NCBI GenBank assembly: GCA_019095985.1
Contig: CM032666.1
Location: 56,419,698 to 56,483,697 of the forward strand
Direction of reading: 5' to 3'
Source of the DNA: Streblospio benedicti
Lineage: Eukaryota > Annelida > Polychaeta > Spionida > Spionidae
DNA: 64,000 bases
A program made the translations under genes and the position numbers. The notes under the pieces are model-generated. The model ran no database searches, was not told where the DNA came from, and was given only the letters and a program-made list of their open reading frames with translations. Position 1 is the stretch's first letter; every line of letters starts with the position of its first letter. Of the stretch, positions 53,501 through 63,549 are shown piece by piece.

Positions 53501-56055
53501 TGCCCCCTCATAACACCGCCACCAGCTCTCTACCATATATTTATTGAGCTGTTTCTACCCCTTTTTTTTACTTGAATAGGTGAACAAATCAGGGACGATC
53601 AAATCAATACTATACCATGGACTCTGGTTTTTGACTTGGTTTTGGCTAGCGAAAGCTCATTATTTTGAGGGAATAGAAATTATGACAAACATGATCATGC
53701 TTCCACGAATCTACAACGGAATCGTTAAGACTCAAGTCCCAACGTTTTCGTAGCTACTTTAAGATAAATTTGAATGTGTGTTAGCCAACATTGACTTCCT
53801 GAAAACTAATGCGGAAATGATTATTATATGTTTTTAATATATAAGAGCACTTCGTTGGTGTGATGTCCATTGAAAATACTCACTGCTACCGTGATATTGA
53901 CCGCTATCCCTCTCTCCAACCCATTAATCATCTATCGATTTAGCGTCCCAGCCATTCCCAAACACTACGGTATATACCCGAGCCCCTCAACAATTCCCTG
54001 TAACCTCTCAACTAAGACCACCCTGGGGCTGGCCTCAAGTGGTCCCATAAGAATGATGGTCTATTTATGCGGTCAAGTCTGTTCATGAACAATAGGGGCT
54101 GCAAGATCAGGTGTTCAATATACAGGTGGTCTGCATAAGCAGATACAAGGCAGTGCAAACGACGTCTGCCCCCACCCCTTTCCCCATCAAAATACTTAAT
54201 TTTCTTTTGGGTTTTGGCATGTCCGCCTTCAATCGGCATGTACGAAACCCATGAAATCTCTTCGTTCACCTTCCCCCTTATCCAAACACCTGAATCTACC
54301 AGTGAGACTCTTTAATACAGTGGCCGATTTATTTGGAGACAATACTGTACCGGAACCTCCAACCAGGTCCTTTGAGGTGAGGTCCTTGGCCTTGTGGACA
54401 TGGATGCTGAGTCGACTGACAGAAGGCTGATAGGTGAGAGACAGGTAGATCTCACCCAGGGGACTGCAGCACCCGCCCTCCTGACATCAGCAAAACAACA
54501 TTTTATGTGTACAGTAGTGCTGAAACCCCCGTAGGCTGGTCTAAAGTGAGGCATCTTCAAAGAAATGTGGTTTCTTTATGGTTAGTCATGTTGGGACCCG
54601 AAGAAGTGGTCGTATTCATAGGGGGTCTCAATATAGAGGTAGTTATTAATTGTTTTCACTTTTATGCAATTTTCTTTACATAATAGATTATTAATTGATA
54701 AAATGGTACCTACATTGCTTCATGCAGAAGTCTAGAAATTTAATCATCAACTCACATTTCTATTGCATATTGTAAGAGGGATTTATGGTACTAAACATAT
54801 CTTTGAGACAGCCATCTTAGATTTGAAGGTTAAAAAAGGATCGAATTACCAAAACAACCTCAGCTATGAATGTTTTACCCTAAAATGGTTTAAATTGTCA
54901 TTGTTTATAAAAGCACCGCCCTACTCATAAAAGTACAGTGACTATTCATGTAAACTTTTTAAATGTAATTCTACACTATAACTTTGGTTAACATTGAAAC
55001 ATTTTTATAGGGACGTTTATTTACTTCTAAAAGCGCTTTGATATATTTGCATGCATAGAAATCCATGCCCACCAAGTTCATGCAAATAGAAGCATTAACG
55101 CCTGTATTATAACTACAAAATGGCCGACAATTCATAATGGCCGCCTCTAGAAAAGAGCTAGCCTCGTTCAACAAAGGCTCTCTTGCATTTCGTGAGAGCA
55201 CTCGACCTCACGGTCTGGTCAATGGAGAAAAGAAACATAATTTTGCTTCAATATAAATCGCCTATTGATGCTTTAATCTTAAAACCTAAAAAGACAGTAC
55301 ATGTATTCACAACGATTTGCGTCTTTCGCATAATGAATGAGAAATCTACCTTGTCTCCTCCTCTGTCATAAGATGAACGCGATGAAGACCTTGAACTTCT
55401 CTTGTATGAACCGTTCCTCTCGATGTGCTGCAAAAATATAGCAGGCTCAGTTCGTGGGTTACAGTAGAAACTTGCTATCTCAAAATCCCACATTATAACG
55501 TTCAAGATAACCATTAAACGAGATAACCGAGGGACGTATACTCGTGGCGTTGTTCAATGAAGTTGAAATGAAGTTGACTTCAAGCTAAGAGAAAATTCGA
55601 GATAAGCAAAATCAATCTAACACCAAGGTTCTACTGTACTTGCGGGCGTAACAAACCCAACAGATATATACGTCGGGTGAGAAGAGTGTACGACTCTCTG
55701 AATACTCCCGAATACGACACCTCGTATACCGCACTAGATTGTCGGTAAACAAGAAGAAAATGTTAGAGGATTCCAAGAAACAATGGAACAATAATTTACC
55801 ACAAGTGTTCATAATGGAAGTATCAAGCCTCTCTTCAATATTTTGGAAGGCGACTGCATCATAATATTGTCACCGGAAGTTGGGTGTTACACCCGTTACG
55901 TCATCAACGCACAATCGCGCCCTATTTGGACTACTAGCTGTTTTTCTTTCTTTCTTTCTTTTTCATGCACTTTTGACATGCAAAGTTTGAAAGTTACAAG
56001 TTCTTGTATTTTACTGATAGGTGGCACTTACCTGGTGTGAGTTTCCCTGTCCCAT
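50566..56055 (-). CDS. C2 gene 2: N-myristoylated-type single C2-domain protein, synaptotagmin C2B-like (183 aa, exons joined)
   Basis: Minus-strand exons: 56055-56032, 55427-55350, 54480-54351, 52856-52745, 51287-51200 and 50685-50566 (TAG). All borders are AG/GT and phases match. The protein starts MGQGNSHQ, a good N-myristoylation signal (Gly2, Ser6), then a Ser/Arg-rich linker (YKRSSRSSSRSSYDRGGDK), a GCC pair and the C2 domain: LGEIYLSLTYQP, KDLTSKDLVGGSDPYAKIWL, STLQPAWDEAFHFS, TIVDYDRVGRNDFLGEVVL, STHWREML, SRWHYLKD. All five calcium-binding Asp positions look filled. It should bind acidic membranes in a calcium-dependent way, tethered by its lipid; biological role unknown. Tandem paralogue of C2 gene 1. 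Confidence 0.85.
50725..50940. repeat. Three-copy tandem repeat before the last exon of C2 gene 2
   Basis: AGGCTTCAATAG, GGGGTTTA-AAGG-GTCAAGA and CATCTATTA recur three times with a period of about 85-100 bp, just inside the intron acceptor end. Confidence 0.6.
51010..51190. repeat. Palindromic GTGATCAC minisatellite in an intron of C2 gene 2
   Basis: GTGATCACATGCGTGATC and variants (ATGATCATG, GTGATCACG) recur across about 180 bp directly after the donor of exon 5. The unit is a near-palindrome, able to fold into small hairpins. Confidence 0.7.
52555..52735. repeat. 39-bp minisatellite touching the donor of C2 gene 2 exon 4
   Basis: Four to five copies of GTGACTCATATGGT...GGTACTGGCCGGTGTA...GAC, period 34-39 bp. 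The array ends about 6 bp from the exon 4 donor. Confidence 0.75.
53060..53498 (+). mobile_element. tRNA-derived SINE
   Basis: It starts with a tRNA-like head, AGTTCAGTGGTTAGAGCGTA (good A box), then CGACTTGAAAACAGGAGGTG. Further on comes TGCACGTAAAAGAACTCGCC, like the conserved body of several invertebrate SINEs, and it ends with a repeated ATCAA tail (ATATCAAATCAAATCAAAAT). The B box is degraded. It lies in an intron of C2 gene 2, opposite in strand to the gene. Confidence 0.65.
54128..54306. mobile_element. Degraded MITE of the GGCAGATCC family
   Basis: Left CATAAGCAGATACAAGG, right CACCTGAATCTACCAGTG. The interior has CCATCAAAATACTTAATTTT and ATGAAATCTCTTCG, as in the copy at 5.76 kb. 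It lies close to exon 3 of C2 gene 2. Confidence 0.5.
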
Positions 56056-56183
56056 GGCTTTGACTTTGTCTCTGCGCTCATGAATAGACCGTTCAATACA
56101 TCAATGAGTCTCAGAAGACCTGCTAATCTAATAGGCGTTCTTTACGACCATCTCAACTGTTTTGAGACGCAGCGGTCCAGTGG

Positions 56184-56229
56184 CCAATCAGAACATTGCT
56201 TACATAGCTGTTGGGGAACAGTAGCCAAT
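56184..56229 (-). promoter_or_regulatory. Duplicated CCAAT-box segment upstream of C2 gene 2
   Basis: CCAATCAGAACATTGCTTAC and CCAATCAGATCATTGCTTAC lie 41 bp apart, about 130 and 170 bp before the ATG. CCAAT boxes of this form bind NF-Y. No TATA box is seen for this gene, in contrast to C2 gene 1. Confidence 0.45.
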
Positions 56230-56578
56230 CAGATCATTGCTTACATGGCCGCTGGGGAGGCCATGATGAATCGTGGCTTTTGCCGTGTGCTTGGGTCATA
56301 ACGACCAAGGTCAATTTAGCTGAGTGAATCCCGCAGGGGGAACCACTGGCCATGTCTTCGAGCAGCACCAGCGAGAAGCAGAGGCCCTGTCCCAGATTAT
56401 GCCGCACGAGTTTGAGGTTGAAATGGGAATCAGAAGATTGCTTTTTATTGTCTTATTTATGACTTTGTTTCAGACATCTATATACTAATACTAATAGACA
56501 ATGCGTATACTCCGGCAAACTCCTCCCTTTAATAGATCTAGTGAAGTATTGTTATGGAGATTCGCATGCTTAGATATG

Positions 56579-56902
56579 AAATTTAGTAGGGTTATAGTTG
56601 AGTTTTAACATGCATGGTACTTTTTAGTACATTCAGAACCAAGTAGACTTATACAGTCTAGCCAACAAAGCCAACGCTATACCAACTACGCCACATCCAC
56701 AAGGCTAAAAACCTTTGCTTCAATGACGTATTGATACCCACTACTAGCTCTGATGTCATGTCTTACGTCATGTCAGTTGACCCAGAGGTCCGGGGTTCGA
56801 TCCCCGCCCAGGCCAAGTCAAAGACTGTATAAGTCTACTTGGTTCTGAATGTACTAAAAAGTACCATGCATGTTAAAACTCAACTATAACCCTACTAAAT
56901 TT
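56579..56902. mobile_element. Perfect 81-bp inverted repeat around tRNA-like half motifs
   Basis: 56579-56659 and 56822-56902 are exact inverted copies over 81 bp (AAATTTAGTAGGGTTATAGT... outward). The 162-bp loop carries GGGGTTCGATCCCCGC, a T-arm/B box on the plus strand, and on the minus strand TGGCGTAGTTGGTATAGCG, an A box. TCCTCCCTTTAAT occurs at 56521-56533 and at 56902-56914, a possible direct repeat. No protein is encoded. Confidence 0.75.
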
Positions 56903-56914
56903 CCTCCCTTTAAT

Positions 56915-58176
56915 GTGACTAGCCACGCGCCATCTGACTACGGTTTATTTTCCAATGTACTTGGTAGCAGTGCAAATTTATGTTTCTGGTGGTCAAAATG
57001 ATTCTGTTGGCTGTTAATTGGCGATTTTAGAACAAACGTTGCAGACGATGGGAGCCATTGTGGCATCAATAGCATCAAGACGTCGTCAAATGCGTCACAT
57101 CGGATCAAATCAAATATTAATCAGCAAATGCACATATTAGTAAGAATTACTACCGCTTCACCACTTGGTGTATGTGCATATTAGAACACTAAAGAAACGT
57201 GGCGCAGGCCACGGTGATCTCACTATGGAGTGGCACATGCACACCTGATAGCTTCAGGAATCTTCGGGTCAAGGCGTAGACGCGTGTCGGTGGCGCCGCC
57301 AAACAGAGTACAGCCGAACTTAGTACTGAAGGGGATTGCTGGCTGACTGCCTATCGGTCTGAAAGTGAGACGCATCTAAACCTGTGGTAAGGCTGGTGTA
57401 CCCGACCAACATATAATAAATAGACTGGTCTGTATTGTAGGATGGCAGATCATGATTTCGAGTCCACGGTCATTCAAAGCATTACAATCGTCCCCCAGAA
57501 AATCGCAGAACCTTCAATTAAGACCACTTTTAATAGGGAGGTTCTAATGTTCTAGATATCTAGGTTCTAATATCTAGATTGCGGCTATACATGCTATATC
57601 TGGGCTATGACCATGTGTATTGTATAAGTACGTCGAATAATGTGGGCTCATTTGTAATCAGCATGTAATTTTGGGATTTGGTGTTGTGTGGAAGGGGTAC
57701 TGTTACGACGGATGGAGGTGCTATCAGGACAGTGTTCGGTACTGTAGGCAGGGTGGAGGTATCAGGACGGTGCGGCGGATGCTCGAACTGTAGAGCCATG
57801 TTATGCAATATCTGTTGTTGAATGGGGATTGGGGGTATGGATTGGCAGGTACTCTCTGGATGGTGATTGGTCTGATCAGAATGGATAGTCGGCGTTGTTA
57901 CTATGGTGGTAGGTTTGGTGGACGGAGATGACCGTTAGAGCAGTGGTACTTTGGTGGGTGTGGTGTTGGAATGTCAGGACAGACCTATTCTGCAGACCTG
58001 TGCTATGCAGCAATATTTGTTGTTGAATAGTGGACAATAGGGGACGGTGTTTACTTCAGAAATAGTGCATGAGACTTGAGAGAGAAGTATTGATTTTTGT
58101 CCTTACGTTACATCAGAAACTCATAAGAGCAGTTTCTGGTTACATGTATGCTGTACTACATGTATGTGAAATATTA
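56915..58176. other. Non-coding stretch with G-rich degenerate repeats
   Basis: 57490-57560 holds a fragment of the TTAAGACCAC family (AACCTTCAATTAAGACCAC and GGGAGGTTCTAATGTTC). 57650-58040 repeats TATCAGGACAG, GGTGGAGGT and TGTTGTTGAATGG words in two or more degenerate copies. No gene. Confidence 0.45.
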
Positions 58177-58965
58177 GGGAGCATTCACAATTGACGTCAA
58201 CCCTGAAGGGGGGGGGGGGAGTCAGCGAAAGTTGACGAAAGTTGACGGGGGGTCATCAAAAGTTGATGAAAATTGACTGGGGGGCACCCGAAAAGTTGCT
58301 GGGTGACATGGGAGGAGGGGGTTGGCAAGTTGACACCAACTTTGTACATTGAACTAACTTGAATTTATATCTTAATTTCTGTAGTAAAGTTACCAATTTA
58401 GGACTAAATTTATACTTGACCAGTAATACTGGCAACATTTGTAGCAGAATAGAATGGGAACATTGTAATAACATATAAATCAAAGGGAATATAGCTTGAA
58501 TTGGTGATTTAAGCCAGTTTGGTCATCTTAGTTACCACAGATATGAAAGAAACTTTGTGGCTCATAATGGTTCACATATATAAATTTTCATTCAAAACAA
58601 TGTAGCAAAATATTTTAAAGTAATGAAGAACTCAACTGTTTCTTATGTGATTTGCTGACCTATTTCAAGAACCATGTGCTTTTTAATGATTCAGTGTAAT
58701 AATACGTATCATACTGGATAAAAAAAATGAAACATTTTATCAGCAATTAAAAAGTATATCCACAAAATCACAAAAGTGACATCCAGAAGAAGGCTGTTGA
58801 GCTGTAGAAGAAGGTAAAAAGTGGTGAGAAAGAAAAAGGGGTGGGGGTTATTAAGTTGACAAAAGTTGACGCGGGGGTGAGGCGGGGTCTCATGAAGTTG
58901 ACGAAAGTTGACGAGGGGGGTCAGAAAGTGCCAAAATGTGGTTGACGTCAATTGTGAATGCTCCC
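58177..58965. mobile_element. MITE with GGGAGCATTCACAATTGACG terminal inverted repeats (copy 2)
   Basis: Inverted ends GGGAGCATTCACAATTGACG and CGTCAATTGTGAATGCTCCC, flanked by TTA at 58174-58176 and 58966-58968. Relative to the copy at 4.74 kb the interior runs in the opposite direction (AGTTGACGAAAGTTGACG, then GAAGAAGGCTGTTGAGCTG). Non-autonomous PIF/Harbinger type. Confidence 0.78.
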
Positions 58966-59360
58966 TTATCGGTTTTGAGTAATTTGCTATAGTACAGGTT
59001 TTTGCAAAGTGTAAACAGTGTTACGTTGTATTATAGAGTATGATTCTGCGATTAAGTAGTATGTAAATGTTTTTGAAGGTTTGTTTTTGTCTACTTTCTT
59101 TACCTGGCAGTTACCTGGACAAACTTGTGACAAGGAGAAGAGAGTTGCTCTACTGGCTTCCACGAAAATATCTCCTTGTCTTTCTCAAGAGTGTGGAGTC
59201 ATAACGCAAACATAATGACTCCAGGTTAGCACAAGCAGACATTGTTGTCGAAATATTGCATGGATATATATCATGTGATATCTTCTGATATGAAAAACTG
59301 ACTGTATTATTTGAATTAACACAGCTAATGAACTTGTTTAACATCATCATTTGTGCTATT

Positions 59361-60510
59361 GTATTTAGAATATTTTAGCAGGTGTAGACAAATTCCTTAA
59401 TTTCACCTCCTCAGACTTTAAGAAAACCTGCCCAGCCTATTTTGAGTCAGTCAAATTTGTCTGCATCTGATTTTATTGATTATGCTTGTACACTGTAAAT
59501 ATTATTTTTACCTATTTGATGAATTAAAAGCTCAATATGTAAAAGCAGAAGTCCATAACTGTAGTTCCGGGTTTCTGGTAAAAGTAATTTTAAGGAAATT
59601 GTTTAACTGAAATAATTAAGGAACTAACTCTATCTATATTACGTAGCTATGTAATTGTCTTTGAGTATATCTCCTGTTAGTTTAAATAAATTTAGTACAC
59701 ATCTGACCATTATGGTTTTATTTTGTTTCCATTCTCATGCAAGATGTGTTTATTTTTCTATGAAGTAAATAAGCGATAATGTATTGTTAAATAAATTTAG
59801 TACAAATCTGACCATTATAATGTTATTTTGTTTTCATTTTCATGCAAGATGTGTCCATTTTTCTACATATATGAATAGACGATAATCATTCCTGTTGAAA
59901 TATCCTGTGGAATATATCATGAAATTCCGTGCATTGTGGCATTGTGTGTACGGATGTCAGAGGTACGAAATAGACACAAGGCTTTCACCTATTGACGGTG
60001 TTATTTTCAAGCATCTGTCGCATTGAATCGAAAGTGAAGCCAATAACGACTCAAACAGACACAAACTCACATTTTACATGGATTTCTACATGAAATTTGG
60101 AGGACGAAAAGGCCACATGAATGACATTTTTCTACTATTTGTAAGTTCTAAACTTGGGTGTGAATTGATACATGTAAAATTGTCGTTTCAAATGTTAAAT
60201 ATAGCATAAGCATTGGGCTTTACGCATACTAGTCAATAATTTCAATGAATTATCTACACTATACTCTTCAATTAAGACCACCTTCATAAACAAAATATCT
60301 CTATAAAGGTGGTCTTTGCTGGAGGTGTTACTGTGTAATATAGAGAGGTGGTCTGTTTATGAAGGCCCATATTCATTTGTCCATATATGGAGGTTTGTGA
60401 CAGTTACAAAAATGGTTGGTCTTATTATAGAGGTGGTTCTACTGTACCCTATAGAGGTGGTCTTTTTATAGAGGCTCACATTTTTGTTTTTATGGAGGTC
60501 TGTGGGGGAA
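59361..60510. repeat. Direct repeat, upstream copy (flanking the zinc-finger gene)
   Basis: It starts GTATTTAGAATATTTTAGCA and is matched, in order, by 62542-63549 downstream of the zinc-finger gene. It includes AATAAATTTAGTACA, CATGGATTTCTACATGAAAT and a terminal block rich in ATAGAGGTGGTC. It looks like the 3' flank of a zinc-finger gene copied about 3.2 kb apart. Confidence 0.8.
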
Positions 60511-60700
60511 AAATGGTGTTATTATAGAGATGGTCCGCTCATAATAGCAATAGAAGTGGTGTGAAAAGATTCTCAGTGGTCTCACTACAGAGGTGGTCTC
60601 TTTATGGTGGTTCGCATTGGACTCTGAGAATTATAGGCCTGTGGTTTGCGGTCTCTTTATAAAGGTGGTCGTCATTAGAGGTTCTGCTGTACAGACGGAA
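60240..60700. repeat. 'TTAAGACCACCT / AGGTGGTCTT' array
   Basis: Many copies of ATAGAGGTGGTCT and TTTATAGAGGC, with an opening CAATTAAGACCACCTTCATA and a closing AGAGGTTCTGCTGTACAG. The ends mirror the dispersed repeat at 25.47 kb; this is its longest version in the window. Confidence 0.6.
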
Positions 60701-60709
60701 ATAAAACAT

Positions 60710-61408
60710 TTATTGGTGGGTACATTTCATGAGAGCAAAGTAGCCAATAAATTCATTATGAAGAAATGAAACACTACACATAGATAAAAATGTGTGTATT
60801 CAAATGGCTCAACAAGTACTTATGTGGCATAAAAGGTTGAAATGACATTAAATTCACCTGCACATGTCTCTTTAAGCCTTAAACGTGCTGTTGTTGCAGT
60901 TTTTAATCATAACATTGTGAGAATGAAAAGTTAAAATGCAGCACCTGAACATCTGGGCTATGATTATAATTGTTTTATTGTCTATGGGTCCGTGGTTCAT
61001 AATACCTGATAGTCAAAAGAGAGCACATGTGTCGGGCGGTGCATTGTGACTAGAAATTGTAAATTTTTAATTCTACTTTATATTCAACAGTCAAAGAGAC
61101 TATCATAAACAAATATTATGATAAAACAGCAAATTTTGTTTTATATTCAAAATCATAATGATCTATATTCAATTGTATTTTTCAATTTAACAAATTAGCA
61201 GAATTAGAAGAAAATTAAACATTATGTTATATTATAGTTTATATTTCAAAGTTCTGAGAGCGTTAAAAATTTTAAAGACAGTTAAACATTTATTACAGGA
61301 TACATATATATAGTCATTATTGCAAGGATATTACTTTGTCGTGATTAGTTCATTTAAGTCACTTGATTAAATTGTACAGAACTGGCATATTAGTCTTGAA
61401 AACTTCAG
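60710..61408. other. AT-rich flank upstream of the zinc-finger exon
   Basis: No coding signal. The open frame of the zinc-finger exon reaches back to 61363 without an ATG; AAAACTTCAG at 61400-61409 could be a splice acceptor. Confidence 0.4.
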
Positions 61409-61419
61409 ATGATTCGCAA

Positions 61420-62475
61420 ATGAAATCTACACCAAACATGAAATCATTTCGGCAAAATGAGGATCTAAAATCATGGACAGGATTACGACGTGGCGAGAAA
61501 CCATATGAGTGTAATCAATGTGGCAAGTGTTTTAGTAAGAGAGGCAACTTGACCAGACACATGAGATTCCACGCTAGAGAGATAAAACATCAGTGCACAG
61601 TGTGTGAGAAATTATTCACTGGAAGTGGAAATCTGACAGATCATATGAGAATCCACACTGGTGAGAAACCATTCAAGTGTAGTCAATGTGACAAGTGTTT
61701 CAGTCAAAAAGGCAATTTGGTCACACACATGAGAATCCACACAGGGCAGAAAGATTTTCTGTGCACGTTGTGTAAGAAATCATTTAGCCAAAGTGGACAT
61801 CTAAAATCCCACATTAGAACTCACACCAGTGAGAAACCTTATGAGTGTAGTCAATGTGACAAGTGTTTTAGTCGAAGTGGCCACTTGACCAGCCACTTTA
61901 AAATCCACACAGGGGAGAATGAACATCAGTGTACAGTGTGTGAGAAATCATTCAGCCACAGAGGAAGACTGGAAGTCCATATGAGAACTCATACTGGCGA
62001 GAAACCTTATGAGTGTAGTCAATGTGGCAAGTGTTTTAGTGACAGTAGCAACTTGACCAGCCACATGAGAATCCACACAGGAGAGAAAAAACATCAGTGT
62101 ACAGTGTGTGAGAAATCATTCAGCCAACGTGGACATATGACAGCCCATATGAGAACTCATTCTGGCGAGAAACCTTATGAGTGTAGTCAATGTGGCAAGT
62201 GTTTTAGTCTAAGTCACCACTTGACCAGCCACATGAGAATCCATACTGGGGAGAAAGAACATCAGTGTACAGTGTGTGAGAAATCATTCAGCCAAAGTGG
62301 ACATATGACAGTCCATATGAGAACTCACATTGGTGAGAAACCTTATGAATGTAGTCAATGTGGCAAGTGTTTTAGTCAAAGTGGCCACTTGGCTAGGCAC
62401 ATGAGAATCCACTCTGGGGATAAAGAACATCAGTGTACAGTATGTAATCATTTACAGTTGGAAGCAGCTTGGTAA
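61420..62475 (+). CDS. C2H2 zinc-finger protein, 11 fingers plus a truncated twelfth
   Basis: A nuclear DNA-binding protein, probably a transcription factor. From the first in-frame ATG it has 351 residues. Eleven complete C2H2 fingers start at residue 28 or so, joined by TGEKPYEC-type linkers. From finger 5 on, two types alternate: YECSQCGKCFS (odd) and HQCTVCEKSFS (even), so growth was by two-finger units. The specificity helices vary (KRGNLTRH, QSGHLKSH, HRGRLEVH, LSHHLTSH). The last finger stops after HQCTVCNHLQLEAAW, lacking its His pair. No KRAB, BTB or SCAN domain is visible; an upstream exon may exist (acceptor ACTTCAG at 61409). Confidence 0.88.
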   Translation: MKSTPNMKSFRQNEDLKSWTGLRRGEKPYECNQCGKCFSKRGNLTRHMRFHAREIKHQCTVCEKLFTGSGNLTDHMRIHTGEKPFKCSQCDKCFSQKGNLVTHMRIHTGQKDFLCTLCKKSFSQSGHLKSHIRTHTSEKPYECSQCDKCFSRSGHLTSHFKIHTGENEHQCTVCEKSFSHRGRLEVHMRTHTGEKPYECSQCGKCFSDSSNLTSHMRIHTGEKKHQCTVCEKSFSQRGHMTAHMRTHSGEKPYECSQCGKCFSLSHHLTSHMRIHTGEKEHQCTVCEKSFSQSGHMTVHMRTHIGEKPYECSQCGKCFSQSGHLARHMRIHSGDKEHQCTVCNHLQLEAAW

Positions 62476-62541
62476 GGCACCATATGACTGTGCATGCCAA
62501 TAAGTGAGCTGTTATCACTCAACATCATCAGTTAAAATGTT

Positions 62542-63549
62542 GTATTTAGAATATTTTAGCTGGTGTAGACAAATTCCTTAATTGCATCACTAGACTTTAA
62601 GAATGCCTGCCCAGCATATTGTGTCAGTCAAATTTGTCTGTACCAGATTTTATAGATTATGCTTGTACACTATAAATACTTTTTTACCTATTTGATGTTC
62701 AATATATAAAAGTAGAAATCCATAATGCTATGGGTTTCTGGTAAAAAAATTCTAAACAAATTGATTAACTGAAATATATAAAGAACTAACTCTCTATATT
62801 ATGCAGCTATGGTAATTATCTGTGAATATATCTCCTGTCAGTAGAAATAAATTTAGTACAAATCTGACTTTTATAATTTTAGTTTTTTATTTTCATACAA
62901 GATGTGTTCATTTTTCTACATATGTAAATAAACGATAATCATTCCTTTTGAAATATCCTGTGAAATATATCATGAAATTACGTGCATTGTGGTATTGTGT
63001 GTCCGGACGTCAGAGGTACAAAACAAACACAATGCTTTCACCTCATGACGCTGTTATTTTCAAGCATCTGTTGCATTGAATCGAAAGTGAGGCCAATAAC
63101 CACTCAAACAAACACAAACTCATATTTTACATGGATTTCTACATGAAATTTGGAGGACAAAAGGGCCCAAATGAATGACATTTTTTTCTACTACTTTTAA
63201 GTTCTAAACTTGGGTGTGATATATGCCTAATTGTTGTTTCAAATGTTAAATATAGTGCAAGCATTGGGCTTTATGTATACTAATCAATAATTTCAATGAA
63301 CTATCTACACTATACTCTCAGTTAAGACCACCTTCATAAACAGAATATCTCTATAAAGGTGGTCTTTGCTGGAGGTTTTACTGTGTAATATAGAGAGGTG
63401 GTCTGTTTATAAAGGCCCATATTAATTTGTCCATATATGGAGGTTTGTGACAGTTACAAAAATGGTTGGTCTTATTATAGAGGTGGTTCTACTGTACCCT
63501 ATAGAGGTGGTCTTTTTATAGAGGCTCACATTTTCGTTTTATGGAGGTC
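62542..63549. repeat. Direct repeat, downstream copy (3' flank of the zinc-finger gene)
   Basis: Matches 59361-60510 in order with scattered substitutions and short indels. It contains AATAAA at 62846, a plausible polyadenylation signal for the zinc-finger gene, and ends in the ATAGAGGTGGTC array. Confidence 0.8.

Noticed and set aside
56660-56821. A functional tRNA gene
   Set aside because: The A-box-like and B-box-like parts are on opposite strands, and no cloverleaf with a matching acceptor stem can be drawn.
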